A stretch of DNA of 64,000 bases from Shewanella sp. Isolate13 (GTDB taxonomy: Bacteria; Pseudomonadota; Gammaproteobacteria; Enterobacterales; Shewanellaceae), in the NCBI RefSeq assembly GCF_022398325.1, contig NZ_JAKEVD010000019.1, forward strand, positions 5,488-69,487, written 5' to 3'. Shown here piece after piece: positions 16,856 through 27,530 of the stretch. The notes below the pieces were generated by a model that was given only the letters and a program-made list of their open reading frames with translations, had not been told where the DNA came from and did not search any database. The translations under genes were made by a program, and so were the position numbers. Every line of letters begins with the position of its first letter. The stretch's first letter is position 1.

Positions 16856-17662
16856 TTAACTGCGTCTTGATAATTGCCCAATCTCGGCAATTGCAGAGCC
16901 TGCACCGCCAAGTGACCAGCCACCATCTACTGGTAATACCGTACCTGTAATATATGAAGCCATATCTGAGGCTAAAAACAGTGCGGCATTAGCTATATCC
17001 TCACAACTGCCGTTACGCTTCAAAGGTACACCTTGTGCAACGTGAGCCTGTAGCTCTTCAGACGGCGCTAACCGATTAAAACCTTCCGTTCCTGCAATGG
17101 GGCCGGGCACAATAGAGTTAATGCGAATCCCTTTAGTTCCCCACTCTATCGCCAGTGTTTTAGTCAACATGTCGACACCCGCTTTAGCAGCACAAACATG
17201 CACTTGCATAGGCATTGGAACAAAGGCTTGCGGCGCCGAGATCTGTATAATCGCCCCACCATGCTCCTTCATGAGTGGGTACGCTTGCTTAAGCACTTGG
17301 AAGCTGCCTAACAGATCGATATCCATTACCGATTTAAAACCGTTTTCAGAGAGCTTTTCGGCGGGTGCAGGAAAGTTTCCGGCCGCGCCACTGACTAAGA
17401 CATCAATCTGTCCCATAGCATCACCTATTACGGCAAAACCTTGTGATAATGCCTCAAGATCTCTGACATCAAAACAAACACCTAAATGCTTCCCTTTAGG
17501 ATTTGCATGCTTTAACTGTGAGACAGCTGCATCGACCTTATCGGCACTACGACTGGCTACCGCAACATTGGCGCCAGCTTGAGAGAAGCGAACGGCAATA
17601 GCAAGATTAATCCCGCTAGTGCCACCAACAACGACAACGTTCTTTCCTTGGTAGCTAAACAT
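16856..17662 (-). CDS. SDR-family dehydrogenase resembling peroxisomal 2,4-dienoyl-CoA reductase (DECR2)
   Basis: A classical-length SDR (268 residues) with a Rossmann start V-V-V-G-G-T-S-G-I-N and C-terminal P-V-D-G-G-W. Instead of the usual Y-x-x-x-K, the active-site segment reads H-V-C-A-A-K, with Val in the Tyr position. DECR-type 2,4-dienoyl-CoA reductases also lack this Tyr. Other DECR-like blocks are G-A-A-G-N-F-P-A-P-A-E-K-L and P-G-P-I-A-G-T-E-G-F. The likely role is NADPH reduction of dienoyl-CoA in unsaturated fatty acid oxidation. The ATG at 17662 has AGGGAGAG five bases upstream and is preferred to the longer frame at 17683. Confidence 0.82.
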   Translation of the reverse strand: MFSYQGKNVVVVGGTSGINLAIAVRFSQAGANVAVASRSADKVDAAVSQLKHANPKGKHLGVCFDVRDLEALSQGFAVIGDAMGQIDVLVSGAAGNFPAPAEKLSENGFKSVMDIDLLGSFQVLKQAYPLMKEHGGAIIQISAPQAFVPMPMQVHVCAAKAGVDMLTKTLAIEWGTKGIRINSIVPGPIAGTEGFNRLAPSEELQAHVAQGVPLKRNGSCEDIANAALFLASDMASYITGTVLPVDGGWSLGGAGSAIAEIGQLSRRS

Positions 17663-17736
17663 TGTAACTCTCCCTATAGTCATATTTTAAGGCAATAAAT
17701 GCCAAGTTCCAATATAACCTACTAGGCAGGGCCCAA

Positions 17737-18432
17737 TTAAGCAATCGTTTGGTGGATCGCCTGCAGTGCTTTTAACGGATCGGCCGCTTTAGTAATAGGA
17801 CGGCCAATCACCAGGTAATCAGAACCTGCTGCCAATGCTTCAGGAGGCGTCATCACACGATGTTGGTCACCTTTGTCGCTGCCAACAGGACGAATACCAG
17901 GTGTGATTAATTTAAAGTCTTGGCCAAACTTGGTTTTGAGAAGCGTAGACTCTTGCGCCGAACATACTACCCCATCTAAACCTGCTTGTTTTGTCAGAGC
18001 GGCTAAACGAAGAACATGTTCCGATGCCGGTACATTGATACCAAGCAGTTTAAGCTCGTCATCGCTCATTGATGTCAGTACAGTTACGGCAATAAGCAAT
18101 GGCGCTTGGTCACCATAGGGTTCAAGTGCGCGCTTAGCCGCTTCCATCATCGCCAGTCCGCCAGAGGCATGGATATTGGTCATCCATACTCCGAGTTCAG
18201 CTGCTGCTGTAACGGCTTTAGCAACAGTGTTGGGAATATCGTGGAATTTCAGATCGAGGAAAAGGTCAAATCCTCGGCTATGAATATCTGTTACCAACTG
18301 CGGGCCAAACAGAGTGAACATCTCTTTGCCGACTTTCAATCGACACATATCTGGATCTAATTGATCAATAAGCTGCAAAGCATCATTTTTATTATCATAG
18401 TCTAGGGCAACTAAAATAGGCTTGTCAGTCAT
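17737..18432 (-). CDS. pyrF: Orotidine-5'-phosphate decarboxylase
   Basis: Last step of UMP synthesis (OMP to UMP plus CO2), a cytosolic TIM-barrel homodimer. The 231-residue length is normal for the bacterial short form. The catalytic D-x-K-x-x-D is visible as [10 protein letters not shown] near residues 58-67. The phosphate-binding segments are T-P-G-I-R-P and V-I-G-R-P-I. It lies downstream of lapA-lapB, as in enterobacteria, where the order lapA-lapB-pyrF is conserved. Confidence 0.96.
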   Translation of the reverse strand: MTDKPILVALDYDNKNDALQLIDQLDPDMCRLKVGKEMFTLFGPQLVTDIHSRGFDLFLDLKFHDIPNTVAKAVTAAAELGVWMTNIHASGGLAMMEAAKRALEPYGDQAPLLIAVTVLTSMSDDELKLLGINVPASEHVLRLAALTKQAGLDGVVCSAQESTLLKTKFGQDFKLITPGIRPVGSDKGDQHRVMTPPEALAAGSDYLVIGRPITKAADPLKALQAIHQTIA

Positions 18433-18500
18433 TCTTTCTCCAATCGCTTTGCGGTGTAGGTTTTACAGTTTTTTTGTTGATAAATCAGAGGTACGAACGG

Positions 18501-19661
18501 TTACTCTCCATCGAGTCCTCTAATCCTTTTGATGCTGCCCCAATGTTTACAGGAGGGGCAATGCCAATATAATCTGTGTGAAGGGAAGCCACATTCTCGG
18601 CAGCGATAACCGGGACGGTATTTTATCTGCTGCTCTACAAGCTGTTCTAGCATAGACAAACTTTTCTTTGCCTGTCCCTCTTCAGCTTGCTGTAGATGAA
18701 TCTTCATCAAATGCTGGAAACTTTTCATGGTTGGATGTCTGATAAGACCTTCCATAATTAGCTTTTCTGCATCTTTAGGGTGACCTTGCTCTATCATATG
18801 TTGAGCAAGCGTGATGGCGATACTCGCACCGGCGCCCTTTTCGATCGCCTCTCTCAGTAACTCTTGATACCCGACGCTATCGTTGGTTAATAGGTACGCT
18901 TCTTTCGCGATGGCTAAGGCATCGGGCAGTAGATCTAGATCAGTATTTAGCAATTTCTCAATTGCTTGCTTACAGGCTTTAAACTCTTCTTGCTTTAAGT
19001 ACAGCTCTGCGAGCGTTAATAATGCACGGCCACACTGATTGTCTTGTTTAATCGCTGACTGCAGATTTTTCAATTTCATCGCATCATCTTGGGCTTCGTT
19101 CGCCAATTCACAATAAAAATGGGCGCTATCGTGCTTGAGTTCCTGCTGGCGCTTGCGTTTGAGCTTTTTAATGATGTCTATGGCTTTCTGCCACTCTTTA
19201 GTCACTTGATAGATGGCGATCAGCTGAGTCTCAGCTTCTTCACTGTGATCTTCTTGGTTAACCAAGTTAATGAAGATCTCTTCAGCGCGGTCATAAAAAC
19301 CAGCTGCGAGATAATCTTTGCCTAGTTCCATCATAGCGATATCTCTTTGCTCTGTGGTGAGGCTAGGTCTTGCAATTAAGTTTTGGTGAATGCGAATTGA
19401 ACGGTCGACTTCGCCGCGCTTACGAAACAGTGAGCCTAATGAGAGGTGTGTGTCGATTGTATCATCATCGACGTCAAGCATACTGATAAACAGGTCGACG
19501 GCTTTATCAGACTCGTTAGACAATAGAAAATTCAGCCCAGTGAAGTAGTCTCTACTTAGCTGTTTGCGCTGATTTGTCTGTTTTTGTCTGACACTTCTGC
19601 GACCCATATACCAACCGTAACCGGCTGCTATAGGAAGAAGCAGAAACAGGATTTCTAACAT
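18501..19661 (-). CDS. lapB: LPS assembly regulator LapB (YciM)
   Basis: An inner-membrane-anchored TPR protein that works with FtsH to set LpxC levels and so balances lipopolysaccharide synthesis. The 386-residue product compares with 389 in E. coli. It has an N-terminal membrane helix (1-19, L-E-I-L-F-L-L-L-P-I-A-A-G-Y-G-W-Y-M-G), then tandem TPR repeats (about 35-330), then a C-terminal rubredoxin-like metal site C-R-E-C-G-F and C-P-S-C, ending G-L-D-G-E. It follows lapA after one base and is surely cotranscribed. Confidence 0.96.
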   Translation of the reverse strand: MLEILFLLLPIAAGYGWYMGRRSVRQKQTNQRKQLSRDYFTGLNFLLSNESDKAVDLFISMLDVDDDTIDTHLSLGSLFRKRGEVDRSIRIHQNLIARPSLTTEQRDIAMMELGKDYLAAGFYDRAEEIFINLVNQEDHSEEAETQLIAIYQVTKEWQKAIDIIKKLKRKRQQELKHDSAHFYCELANEAQDDAMKLKNLQSAIKQDNQCGRALLTLAELYLKQEEFKACKQAIEKLLNTDLDLLPDALAIAKEAYLLTNDSVGYQELLREAIEKGAGASIAITLAQHMIEQGHPKDAEKLIMEGLIRHPTMKSFQHLMKIHLQQAEEGQAKKSLSMLEQLVEQQIKYRPGYRCRECGFPSHRLYWHCPSCKHWGSIKRIRGLDGE

Positions 19662-19662
19662 A

Positions 19663-19992
19663 TTACGCGTCTACTTCTTTTTCAGTGCTTTTTACTGTCA
19701 TTGATTTTGACTGTTCTTGTGCCATTTGTTTATCTTCATAGACAGCAAGTTTCTTATTCGCACGGCGCAAAGACAGCTTAAGTCCTGCGATATGGTACAT
19801 GGCAAATATCCAACTCACTAAAAAACCCGCTAAGAAAACAAATGCTAAGACAACGGGCAGCCTAAACTCACCTTGTGCAACGAAGTAACTAATCGTCACG
19901 ACCTGCTCGTTACGGGCACCGAAGATAAGCGCTAAGAAAAAAAACGCAGCGACTAGAAAAGCAATGATAAATGACTTCACGTTTTGCTCCAT
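19663..19992 (-). CDS. lapA: LapA (YciS), LPS assembly membrane protein
   Basis: A 109-residue inner-membrane protein with two transmembrane segments (about 8-26 and 43-66) and a basic, coiled cytosolic tail. It forms the conserved pair with LapB. It lies 1 base before lapB and behind the ihfB terminator, so lapA-lapB(-pyrF) probably has its own promoter within 19993-20065 or uses read-through from ihfB. Confidence 0.93.
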   Translation of the reverse strand: MEQNVKSFIIAFLVAAFFFLALIFGARNEQVVTISYFVAQGEFRLPVVLAFVFLAGFLVSWIFAMYHIAGLKLSLRRANKKLAVYEDKQMAQEQSKSMTVKSTEKEVDA

Positions 19993-20064
19993 GAACGCGT
20001 ATGTGAGCTTTAATTATCTAAGAAAAAGAGTTAACTAGCTAGTGATACCTAAGTTTTAGGTATA

Positions 20065-20090
20065 AAAAAGCCTCCTAATGGAGGCTTTTA
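20065..20090 (-). terminator. Intrinsic terminator after ihfB
   Basis: On the minus strand AAAAGCCTCC-ATTA-GGAGGC is followed by six T, 13 bases past the ihfB stop. Confidence 0.85.
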
Positions 20091-20102
20091 ATACAATGTA
20101 AA

Positions 20103-20390
20103 TTACGCGTTAATAGCATCAACACGTTCGCGCAGTTCTTTGCCTGGCTTAAAGTGCGGTACGTACTTACCTTCCAATTCAACTGAAGTACCAGTCTTTG
20201 GATTACGGCCAGTGCGTGGTGCACGATAATGAAGTGAGAAACTACCAAAACCACGGATCTCAATACGATCACCTGATTCCAATGTCTCGGCCATTTGCTC
20301 CAACATCTCTTTGATAGCGGCTTCCACTTCTTTCGCAGACAGCTGCGACTGCCTAGTGGCAAGTTTTTCGATCAGTTCGGATTTAGTCAT
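20103..20390 (-). CDS. ihfB: Integration host factor subunit beta
   Basis: A DNA-bending HU/IHF-family protein that heterodimerises with IhfA. The 95-residue product begins [10 protein letters not shown]. It holds G-F-G-S-F-S and [12 protein letters not shown], with the beta-arm Pro that intercalates DNA. The start at 20390 is chosen because it matches all IhfB proteins. It lies 72 bases after rpsA, as in E. coli. Confidence 0.97.
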   Translation of the reverse strand: MTKSELIEKLATRQSQLSAKEVEAAIKEMLEQMAETLESGDRIEIRGFGSFSLHYRAPRTGRNPKTGTSVELEGKYVPHFKPGKELRERVDAINA

Positions 20391-20430
20391 CCTATACCCT
20401 CTATTATCAAGCCAAACACAGTCACCTTTT

Positions 20431-20448
20431 AGGGGTGCAAGCACCCCT
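20431..20448 (-). terminator. Hairpin between rpsA and ihfB
   Basis: AGGGGTGC-AA-GCACCCCT is a perfect 8-bp stem between the two genes. No T tract follows on the minus strand, so it may only attenuate or stabilise the rpsA message end. Confidence 0.45.
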
Positions 20449-20462
20449 GAACTTCAAGGCGA

Positions 20463-22130
20463 TTATTTACGAGCTGCTTTGAACGCTTCAGCCATTGCGC
20501 TGCTCATAGCAACGTCATCTTGCTTGTTCAAGCTAGCCATTGCTTCTTTCTCTTCAGCTTCATCCTTAGCACGGATAGATAGGCTGATGGTGCGGTTCTT
20601 ACGATCAACACCCATGAACTTAGATTCTACTTTGTCACCTACAGAGTAAACTGTAGATGCATCTTCGATGCGCTCACGAGAGATATCTGAAACGCGAAGG
20701 TAACCTTCAACAGTCTCAGCTAGTTCAATTGTAACACCTTTTGCGTCAACTGCTGTAACAACACCAGAAACTACAACACCTTTCTTCTTGTCAGCAAGGT
20801 ATGCATTGAATGGATCGTCTTCAGTTTGCTTAACGCCTAAGCTGATGCGCTCACGCTCTGGGTCAACAGAAAGAACTACAGCGTGGATTTCGTCGCCTTT
20901 CTTGTATTCAGCAACTGCGTCTTCGCCAGTACCGTTCCAAGAAATGTCAGAAAGGTGAACTAGACCGTCGATGCCGCCGTCAAGACCGATGAAGATACCG
21001 AAGTCAGTGATTGACTTGATCTTACCAGAAACCTTGTCGCCCTTGTTGAAACGCTCTGCGAAATCATCCCATGGGTTAGTCTTACATTGCTTAAGACCTA
21101 GAGAGATACGACGACGCTCTTCATCGATGTCTAGAACTAGAACTTCAACTTCATCACCTAGGTTAACAACCTTAGATGGGTGGATGTTCTTGTTAGTCCA
21201 ATCCATTTCAGAAACGTGAACAAGACCTTCAACGCCTTCTTCGATTTCAACGAAACAACCGTAGTCAGTTAGGTTAGTTACGCGACCAGTTAACTTAGTG
21301 TTTTCTGGGTAGCGCTTGCTGATTTCTAACCATGGATCTTCGCCAAGTTGCTTAAGACCTAGTGATACGCGTGTACGCTCACGGTCATACTTAAGAACTT
21401 TAACGTTGATTTCGTCACCAACATTAACGATTTCAGATGGGTGCTTAACACGCTTCCAAGCCATATCAGTGATATGTAGAAGACCGTCAACACCACCAAG
21501 ATCAACGAATGCACCGTAGTCAGTAAGGTTCTTAACGATACCCTTAACTGATTGACCTTCTTGAAGGTTCTCAAGAAGAGCATCACGCTCTGCGCTGCTT
21601 TCAGATTCGATAACTGCACGACGAGAAACAACAACGTTGTTGCGCTTCTGGTCAAGCTTGATAACTTTGAATTCTAATTCTTTGTTTTCTAGGTGAGCTG
21701 TGTCGCGAACTGGGCGAACGTCAACTAGAGAACCTGGTAGGAATGCACGGATACCGTTTAATTCAACAGTGAAACCGCCTTTAACCTTACCATTGATGAT
21801 ACCGATTACAGTTTCAGCATCTTCGTACGCTTTTTCTAGAACGATCCAAGCTTCGTGACGCTTAGCTTTCTCACGAGAAAGTTGAGTTTCACCGAAACCA
21901 TCTTCTACAGAGTCAAGAGCTACGTCAACTTCATCGCCAACTGCGATTTCTAGAGCGCCTTGAGCGTTCTTGAACTGTTCAGCTGGGATTGGGCTTTCAG
22001 ACTTAAGACCAGCGTCAACTAGTACCATACCGTTTTCGATGGCTACAACTACACCACGTACGATAGAACCAGGACGGAACTCAAGTTCATTAAGGGATTG
22101 TTCAAATAGATCAGCAAAAGATTCAGTCAT
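20463..22130 (-). CDS. rpsA: 30S ribosomal protein S1
   Basis: Binds mRNA on the 30S subunit and aids initiation on structured leaders. It has 555 residues with six S1/OB domains (roughly 20-86, 105-170, 190-260, 277-347, 364-434, 450-520). Domains 3-6 carry the repeated L-T-D-Y-G-x-F-V/I plus G-L-V/L-H pattern. The start at 22130 ([10 protein letters not shown]) matches orthologues. The longer frame to 22199 is leader. It is downstream of cmk and upstream of ihfB, the conserved order. Confidence 0.97.
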   Translation of the reverse strand: MTESFADLFEQSLNELEFRPGSIVRGVVVAIENGMVLVDAGLKSESPIPAEQFKNAQGALEIAVGDEVDVALDSVEDGFGETQLSREKAKRHEAWIVLEKAYEDAETVIGIINGKVKGGFTVELNGIRAFLPGSLVDVRPVRDTAHLENKELEFKVIKLDQKRNNVVVSRRAVIESESSAERDALLENLQEGQSVKGIVKNLTDYGAFVDLGGVDGLLHITDMAWKRVKHPSEIVNVGDEINVKVLKYDRERTRVSLGLKQLGEDPWLEISKRYPENTKLTGRVTNLTDYGCFVEIEEGVEGLVHVSEMDWTNKNIHPSKVVNLGDEVEVLVLDIDEERRRISLGLKQCKTNPWDDFAERFNKGDKVSGKIKSITDFGIFIGLDGGIDGLVHLSDISWNGTGEDAVAEYKKGDEIHAVVLSVDPERERISLGVKQTEDDPFNAYLADKKKGVVVSGVVTAVDAKGVTIELAETVEGYLRVSDISRERIEDASTVYSVGDKVESKFMGVDRKNRTISLSIRAKDEAEEKEAMASLNKQDDVAMSSAMAEAFKAARK

Positions 22131-22226
22131 GTTTAAGTTACTTTCTTTATAAACCACGGACCATCCTGGACGTGGAGTCAGATTAATAATTCGTCTCATC
22201 CGTGTGACGAATAGTTAAGTTCCTGC

Positions 22227-22919
22227 TTACGCCGGAACTTGGAGCTTTTGGTGAATATGCGTTAGCGCCATGTCCAACACATCTTCAATGTTTATGTTCG
22301 TCGTATCGATAACCAGAGCATCTTCGGCAGGCACCAAAGGGGCGACACTACGATTCATATCGCGGTCGTCACGCTCTTTTATCTCTGACAAAAGCTGATC
22401 GATATTAACATCGAAGCCCTTGTCCTGCAACTGATTATAGCGTCTTTGAGCCCTTTCTTCCGCCGTTGCCGTTAAAAACAATTTGGCTGGCGTAGCAGGA
22501 AATACAACCGTGCCCATATCACGACCATCGGCGATCAAGCCTGGGGCTTCTGCAAATGCACGCTGACGACGCAGTAACGCTTCCCTAACCCGTGGAAATG
22601 CCGCTACTTTCGATGCCGCATTAGAACACTCTTGGCTACGTATCGTTGTCGATACATCCTCGCCCTCTAATACAACTTTAATACCTTTACTTTCATTACC
22701 AGTTACAAACTGCACATCCAAATGTGCTGCTAGTAAGGTTAGCGCTTCTTCATTATCTAGTTCTACATTGTGATGAATAGCCGCTAACGCTAATACACGG
22801 TAGATCGCACCACTATCGAGTAACTTGTAGCCTAATCGCTTGGCAAGTAACTGACTAATAGTACCTTTTCCCGCACCGCTCGGGCCGTCAACAGTGACAA
22901 CAGGCGCCCTTTCTGACAT
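22227..22919 (-). CDS. cmk: Cytidylate kinase
   Basis: Phosphorylates CMP and dCMP with ATP. It has 230 residues, with P-loop G-P-S-G-A-G-K-G at about 13-20, a CMP-binding insert, and a lid containing R-D-D-R-D. The start at 22919 ([12 protein letters not shown]) has GAGGA upstream. The frame to 22988 is unsupported leader. It sits between aroA and rpsA as usual. Confidence 0.96.
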   Translation of the reverse strand: MSERAPVVTVDGPSGAGKGTISQLLAKRLGYKLLDSGAIYRVLALAAIHHNVELDNEEALTLLAAHLDVQFVTGNESKGIKVVLEGEDVSTTIRSQECSNAASKVAAFPRVREALLRRQRAFAEAPGLIADGRDMGTVVFPATPAKLFLTATAEERAQRRYNQLQDKGFDVNIDQLLSEIKERDDRDMNRSVAPLVPAEDALVIDTTNINIEDVLDMALTHIHQKLQVPA

Positions 22920-23099
22920 AAAATCCTCCACAAGAAATTCCATCTTCCTTGATATAACCGAAAAATGAGCGCGCGCATTATAAACCATGTAACTTAAGAA
23001 AGCGGCAAAAACTTCAAATATTCGGGAACTTGGTTCAGTTAAGCTTCAGGTTTATGCAAACAACACCCGAAGCTTAACCCGGCTTGTTTAGGTAATGGC

Positions 23100-24380
23100 T
23101 TAATTAGCAAGCGCATTAAATTGATTGAAATAATCGGGGAATGTTTTGGAGGTGCACTCAGGTTCGTTGATGGTGATCCCGCAATCTGCGAACGCCAACA
23201 TAGAAAAACACATCGCCATACGATGGTCGTTATAGGTATCTATGGCTGCAGTAGTCAACTTTGCTGGTGGGGTGACACTGATGTAATCATGGCCTTCATC
23301 GACAATCGCCCCCACTTTTCGAAGTTCTGTTGCCATGGCAGCTAGGCGATCAGTTTCTTTAATGCGCCAGTTATAGATATTGCGAATATGGGTGGTGCCC
23401 GATGCAAATAGCGCCGTAGTGGCAATCGTCATGGCCGCATCGGGAATATGGTTCATATCCAAATCGACGGCATTAAGTTTCGCGCCGCGTGAGATAATAT
23501 AATCATCACCCCACTCTATCTCTGCACCCATCTTTTCCAGTACATCAGCAAACTTTACATCGCCTTGAATACTGAGCTTACCTACACCAGTGACTTTGAC
23601 TTCGCCGCCTTGAATGGCACCCGCAGCGAGGAAGTACGATGCCGATGAAGCATCCCCTTCAACTAACACTTTACCCGGCGACACGTAACTCTGGCCGGCT
23701 TTAATCACAAACGAGGCATAATCATTATTTTGAACTTCAACGCCAAACTGCGCCATTAGGGCGATCGTAATATCTATGTAAGGCTTAGAGACTAACTCCC
23801 CCTTAATTTTAATGTTGACATCGCCCTTGGCTAAAGGCGCAACCATGAGCAACGCCGTTAGAAATTGGCTCGATAGGTCGCCCGCTATTTCAACATCCCC
23901 CCCATTAAGCCCAGTCGAGGTAATATTGAGTGGTGGAAAACCATCATTTTTTAAGTACGTCACTTCGGCTCCGAGTTGACGTAATGCATCGACCAAATCA
24001 CCGATCGGGCGCTCTTCCATGCGGGGCTCACCGGTCAATGTAAACTCGCCTCGGCCTAATGTTAGCGCCGCACATAAGGGGCGCATTGCTGTTCCAGCAT
24101 TGCCCAAAAATAGTGTCTGTGGTTCTGCGGCATCTAAAGGACCGCCTATGCCCTCTAATTCACAAACCGCGTTGTTATCTGACAGGCGATAGCTAACGCC
24201 TAACTGCTTCAGCGATGCCAACATGTATCGGATATCATCGGAGTCGAGTAAGTTGGTGAGTGTCGTGGTCCCTCTTGCGAGGGTCGCCAATAATAAAGCA
24301 CGATTTGAAATGCTTTTTGAACCTGGAATATTAATGGTTCCTGATACTTTTTTGATCGGCTCTAAACGTAATTGATTCAT
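23100..24380 (-). CDS. aroA: 3-phosphoshikimate 1-carboxyvinyltransferase (EPSP synthase)
   Basis: Joins phosphoenolpyruvate to shikimate-3-phosphate in aromatic synthesis. The 426-residue length is the same class as E. coli (427). Signatures are P-G-S-K-S-I-S-N-R near 19-27, [13 protein letters not shown] at about 90-102, [10 protein letters not shown] and W-R-I-K-E-T-D-R-L. This is the class I, glyphosate-sensitive type (Gly96 in G-N-A-G-T-A). An inverted repeat at about 23041-23075 lies between it and cmk. Confidence 0.97.
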   Translation of the reverse strand: MNQLRLEPIKKVSGTINIPGSKSISNRALLLATLARGTTTLTNLLDSDDIRYMLASLKQLGVSYRLSDNNAVCELEGIGGPLDAAEPQTLFLGNAGTAMRPLCAALTLGRGEFTLTGEPRMEERPIGDLVDALRQLGAEVTYLKNDGFPPLNITSTGLNGGDVEIAGDLSSQFLTALLMVAPLAKGDVNIKIKGELVSKPYIDITIALMAQFGVEVQNNDYASFVIKAGQSYVSPGKVLVEGDASSASYFLAAGAIQGGEVKVTGVGKLSIQGDVKFADVLEKMGAEIEWGDDYIISRGAKLNAVDLDMNHIPDAAMTIATTALFASGTTHIRNIYNWRIKETDRLAAMATELRKVGAIVDEGHDYISVTPPAKLTTAAIDTYNDHRMAMCFSMLAFADCGITINEPECTSKTFPDYFNQFNALAN

Positions 24381-24790
24381 TGCATACTTCTTATTATTGC
24401 TGCAGGTGTCAAACTCGCCTGCGGGTTAACAGTAGATGTTCATGCTAGCGGACTTTATGCGGTCACCACGACAAAATGACAGTCTTCTATGCGTTTGTTT
24501 GAACTTCGTAGCTATAAAATTACTCATTGCAGCGAAGGATTCAACCGTTTTTTTAGTAAAATCCCCCTTTAATAGTTAAATTCTACTCAAGTAGTAAAAA
24601 TTAGCAGTTTCGCGCGCCAATATAGGCGGTTAACTTCGGTGGTTAACCCAAGTGGAATGATTATTTTCCAAAATAATTCATAATCAAAAAATCCTTGAGT
24701 GCTGTTCACTATTGCCTTTTTTACGTTACTCTAACGCTATAACGATAAACGGCTTTAAACGTGCCGCTCATAGAAAAGGTAAACTCTGAA
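24381..24790. other. Divergent control region aroA / aminotransferase
   Basis: A 410-base non-coding region with starts on both sides. I looked for TyrR-type boxes (TGTAAA-N6-TTTACA) and found no convincing one. No other feature is evident. Confidence 0.4.
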
Positions 24791-25984
24791 ATGTTCAACA
24801 AATTGACCGCTATGCCAGCCGATCCCATATTAGGTTTGCTGACTAAATACCGTGAAGACACTCACCCTCAAAAAGTCGATTTAGGCGTTGGCGTCTATAA
24901 AGATGAAGCTGGGCACACGCCTATTCTTACTTGTGTGAAAAAAGCCGAGAAGTTCCGATTAGATACAGAGTCAACCAAAGTTTACATAGGCCCAACCGGT
25001 TCGGCTGACTTTAATCGCTTAATGTCAGAACTCGCTTTTGGCGCGGATCACCCTGCCATTATCGCCAATCGCGTTCGAACGGTTTCAACGCCAGGTGGCA
25101 CCGGAGCATTAAGGGTTGCGGCGGACTTTATCAAGCGTTGTAACCCAAATGCAGTCCTCTGGGTTAGCGATCCAACTTGGGCCAATCACACCGGATTATT
25201 TGAAGCTGCTGGCATAACCGTAAAAACCTATCCTTATTACGACTACGAAACCAAATCAATAAAGTTTGATGAGATGAAAGCAGCGCTATCGCATGTGAGC
25301 TCGGACGATGTCGTGCTGCTACACGCATGTTGCCATAATCCAAGCGGTGCCGACTTATCTCCAGCGCAATGGGATGAGATTATCGGTCTCACTGTCGATA
25401 AAGGCTTTACCCCGCTCATCGATATGGCTTATCAAGGGTTTGGGGACGGCGTAGATGAAGATGCCTACGGCGTACGTAAGATGGCGTCAATGGTAGAGAA
25501 CATGATCCTTTGCAGCTCATGTTCGAAAAATTTCGGCTTATATCGCGAGCGCATCGGTGCCTGCACGATTATTGGTAGGGATGCGACACGTGCAGATATC
25601 GCCTTCTCTGTGCTGTTATATGTAGTACGTTGTATCTACTCAATGCCACCGGCACACGGTGCCGCCATTGTTGAAACCATACTTGGTTCAGAAGAGCTAA
25701 AGCAGGAATGGTTAGATGAGCTTAAGGTGATGCGTGAGCGTATTAATGGCAACCGCGCCATGCTAGTGAGCAAATTAAAAGAAAAAGGTGTGCAAGGTAA
25801 CTTTGATTTTATTGCAGAGCAGAAAGGCATGTTCTCCTTCCTTGGGATAACGCCAGCACAAGTTACTGAGCTTCAAGAGCATTACAGCGTGTATATGGTT
25901 GATTCGAGTCGCATCAGTATCGCGGGGATCGGCACTGGTAATGTCGATTACCTAGCAGAGTCGATTGCTAAAGTGATCTCTTAA
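24791..25984 (+). CDS. tyrB: Aromatic/aspartate aminotransferase (TyrB/AspC family)
   Basis: A PLP enzyme exchanging amino groups between aspartate or aromatic amino acids and 2-oxoglutarate. With the start at 24791 (M-F-N-K-L-T-A-M-P-A-D-P-I-L-G) the protein has 397 residues, the length of E. coli TyrB. The PLP lysine lies in C-S-S-C-S-K-N-F-G-L-Y, with N-P-S-G-A-D-L and the C-terminal S-S-R-I-S-I-A-G-I. Cys replaces the more usual residues next to the PLP Lys (S-C-S-K). Being next to aroA and facing serC fits amino-acid synthesis. TyrB or AspC cannot be decided from sequence by eye. Confidence 0.88.
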   Translation: MFNKLTAMPADPILGLLTKYREDTHPQKVDLGVGVYKDEAGHTPILTCVKKAEKFRLDTESTKVYIGPTGSADFNRLMSELAFGADHPAIIANRVRTVSTPGGTGALRVAADFIKRCNPNAVLWVSDPTWANHTGLFEAAGITVKTYPYYDYETKSIKFDEMKAALSHVSSDDVVLLHACCHNPSGADLSPAQWDEIIGLTVDKGFTPLIDMAYQGFGDGVDEDAYGVRKMASMVENMILCSSCSKNFGLYRERIGACTIIGRDATRADIAFSVLLYVVRCIYSMPPAHGAAIVETILGSEELKQEWLDELKVMRERINGNRAMLVSKLKEKGVQGNFDFIAEQKGMFSFLGITPAQVTELQEHYSVYMVDSSRISIAGIGTGNVDYLAESIAKVIS

Positions 25985-26022
25985 GGTTCAGCGACTTAAT
26001 AAGCTTTAAAGCAATGACAATT

Positions 26023-26056
26023 AAAAAGCCGATAATAGAAATATTATCGGCTTTTT
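26023..26056. terminator. Bidirectional terminator between aminotransferase and serC
   Basis: A 15-bp perfect stem AAAAAGCCGATAATA / TATTATCGGCTTTTT with a GAAA loop lies between convergent genes. Confidence 0.92.
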
Positions 26057-26075
26057 CGTCAAAGAAGTGATGGGA

Positions 26076-27167
26076 TTAGCTATGTTTTGCAGCAAACGCC
26101 TTCATAAACTCAACTAGGGTATCCACCCCTTCTAATGGCATAGCGTTGTAGATACTGGCGCGCATCCCACCCACACTGCGGTGGCCTTTAAGCGCAACAA
26201 GACCAGCCGCTTGAGCCTCTGCCAAGAATTGGCTATCCAGCTCAGAATTAGTTAGCTGGAATGTTACATTCATACGGCTACGATTTTCTTTAGCCACACC
26301 ACTCACGTAGAAATCTAGCTCATCGATACATTGATAGAGTCGATTCGCTTTCTCAATATTGAGTTTCTCCATTTCGGCAACACCCCCTACCTGCTTCAGC
26401 CAGCTAAATACTTCAGCCGCTAAGTACCAAGCAAAGGTTGGTGGTGTGTTGTACATAGAATCGTTTTCTACTGCTAATCGGTAATCCATAATTGATGATT
26501 GTGGCAGCGTCGGCAATGCCAGCAGATCATCACGGACGATGACAATACTTAAACCCGATGGCCCAATATTCTTTTGCGCGCCCGCATAGATTAGCCCGAA
26601 CTGACTAACATCAATTTTACGCGACAAGATATTCGACGACATATCGGCAATGACAGGCCATGGGCCATCTATGCTTTCAAAAATTTCGATACCATCTACT
26701 GTCTCGTTTGGGCAGTAATGTACATAGCGATAATCTTTGTCTATTAGATTTAAATCAGGCAGGTTAACTTGATTCAGGCCGCCTACATTTTCTACAATTT
26801 CTAAGGTATCAATGTTTTGTTTACCAGCCAACTTTTCGGCTTCTTCTGCCGCCGCTTTTGACCAGCTACCGTCTACCAAATAAAGGGCCTTACCGTTGTT
26901 GCCGAGAAAATTATTCACAACAGCAGAGAATTGCCCTCGACCACCGCCGTGCATAAATAACACGTGGTAATTACTCGGAATATCCATTAACTGACGTAAG
27001 TCAGTTTCTGCTTGCTCGGTTAACGCGATAAATTCTTTACTGCGATGACTCACTTCCATTACGGAAACACCTTGGTCATTCCAGTTTAGTAGTTCTTTCT
27101 GAGCCTTTTGCATTACAGCGGTTGGCAACATGGCTGGGCCTGCACAGAAGTTGAAAATCGCGCTCAC
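26076..27167 (-). CDS. serC: Phosphoserine aminotransferase
   Basis: A PLP enzyme that makes 3-phosphoserine from 3-phosphohydroxypyruvate and also acts in pyridoxal phosphate synthesis. It has 363 residues (E. coli 362). It starts [11 protein letters not shown]. The PLP lysine is in [10 protein letters not shown] near 195-200, and [10 protein letters not shown] lies near the C terminus. It stands between gyrA and aroA as in related genomes, here split from gyrA by an inserted serine hydrolase gene on the other strand. Confidence 0.97.
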   Translation of the reverse strand: MSAIFNFCAGPAMLPTAVMQKAQKELLNWNDQGVSVMEVSHRSKEFIALTEQAETDLRQLMDIPSNYHVLFMHGGGRGQFSAVVNNFLGNNGKALYLVDGSWSKAAAEEAEKLAGKQNIDTLEIVENVGGLNQVNLPDLNLIDKDYRYVHYCPNETVDGIEIFESIDGPWPVIADMSSNILSRKIDVSQFGLIYAGAQKNIGPSGLSIVIVRDDLLALPTLPQSSIMDYRLAVENDSMYNTPPTFAWYLAAEVFSWLKQVGGVAEMEKLNIEKANRLYQCIDELDFYVSGVAKENRSRMNVTFQLTNSELDSQFLAEAQAAGLVALKGHRSVGGMRASIYNAMPLEGVDTLVEFMKAFAAKHS

Positions 27168-27530
27168 AGTATTGTCCTTCTATTATATTCAGTAGAAATA
27201 TTAGGGTATTAGTATTCTTTACAGCAGTATATCCCAACTCATTGGCAGCTAACATGAAAATATCGAATAACCGTGATCAGTTATGATCTAAGCTGGTCAC
27301 TATTTTTTAATTTTAGTATCTGCTTTTGTTAGCGTTATGGTTAGAATACCACTCAGGTTAGAGTGAGTCGCGATATGTTGTACTTCAGCGCATTTAATAC
27401 ATTGCGTCACTCGAGATCTAGACTGGGTAGTTCGTATTACCAAACACGACTGACATAAATAGCATTCTCAGTAGTGGAAGTCTTAAAAACATACTAAACA
27501 GACCGTTTTAACGGCACATTGGATCTGTAC
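27168..27530. other. Divergent region serC / serine hydrolase with an inverted repeat
   Basis: No coding frame. GTGATCAG at 27273-27280 and CTGGTCAC at 27293-27300 form a near-perfect inverted repeat (one mismatch) followed by TATTTTTT. It resembles a plus-strand terminator or an operator in front of the hydrolase. Confidence 0.4.

Noticed and set aside
24381-24790. TyrR boxes before the aminotransferase
   Set aside because: No sequence close to TGTAAA-N6-TTTACA could be found by eye.
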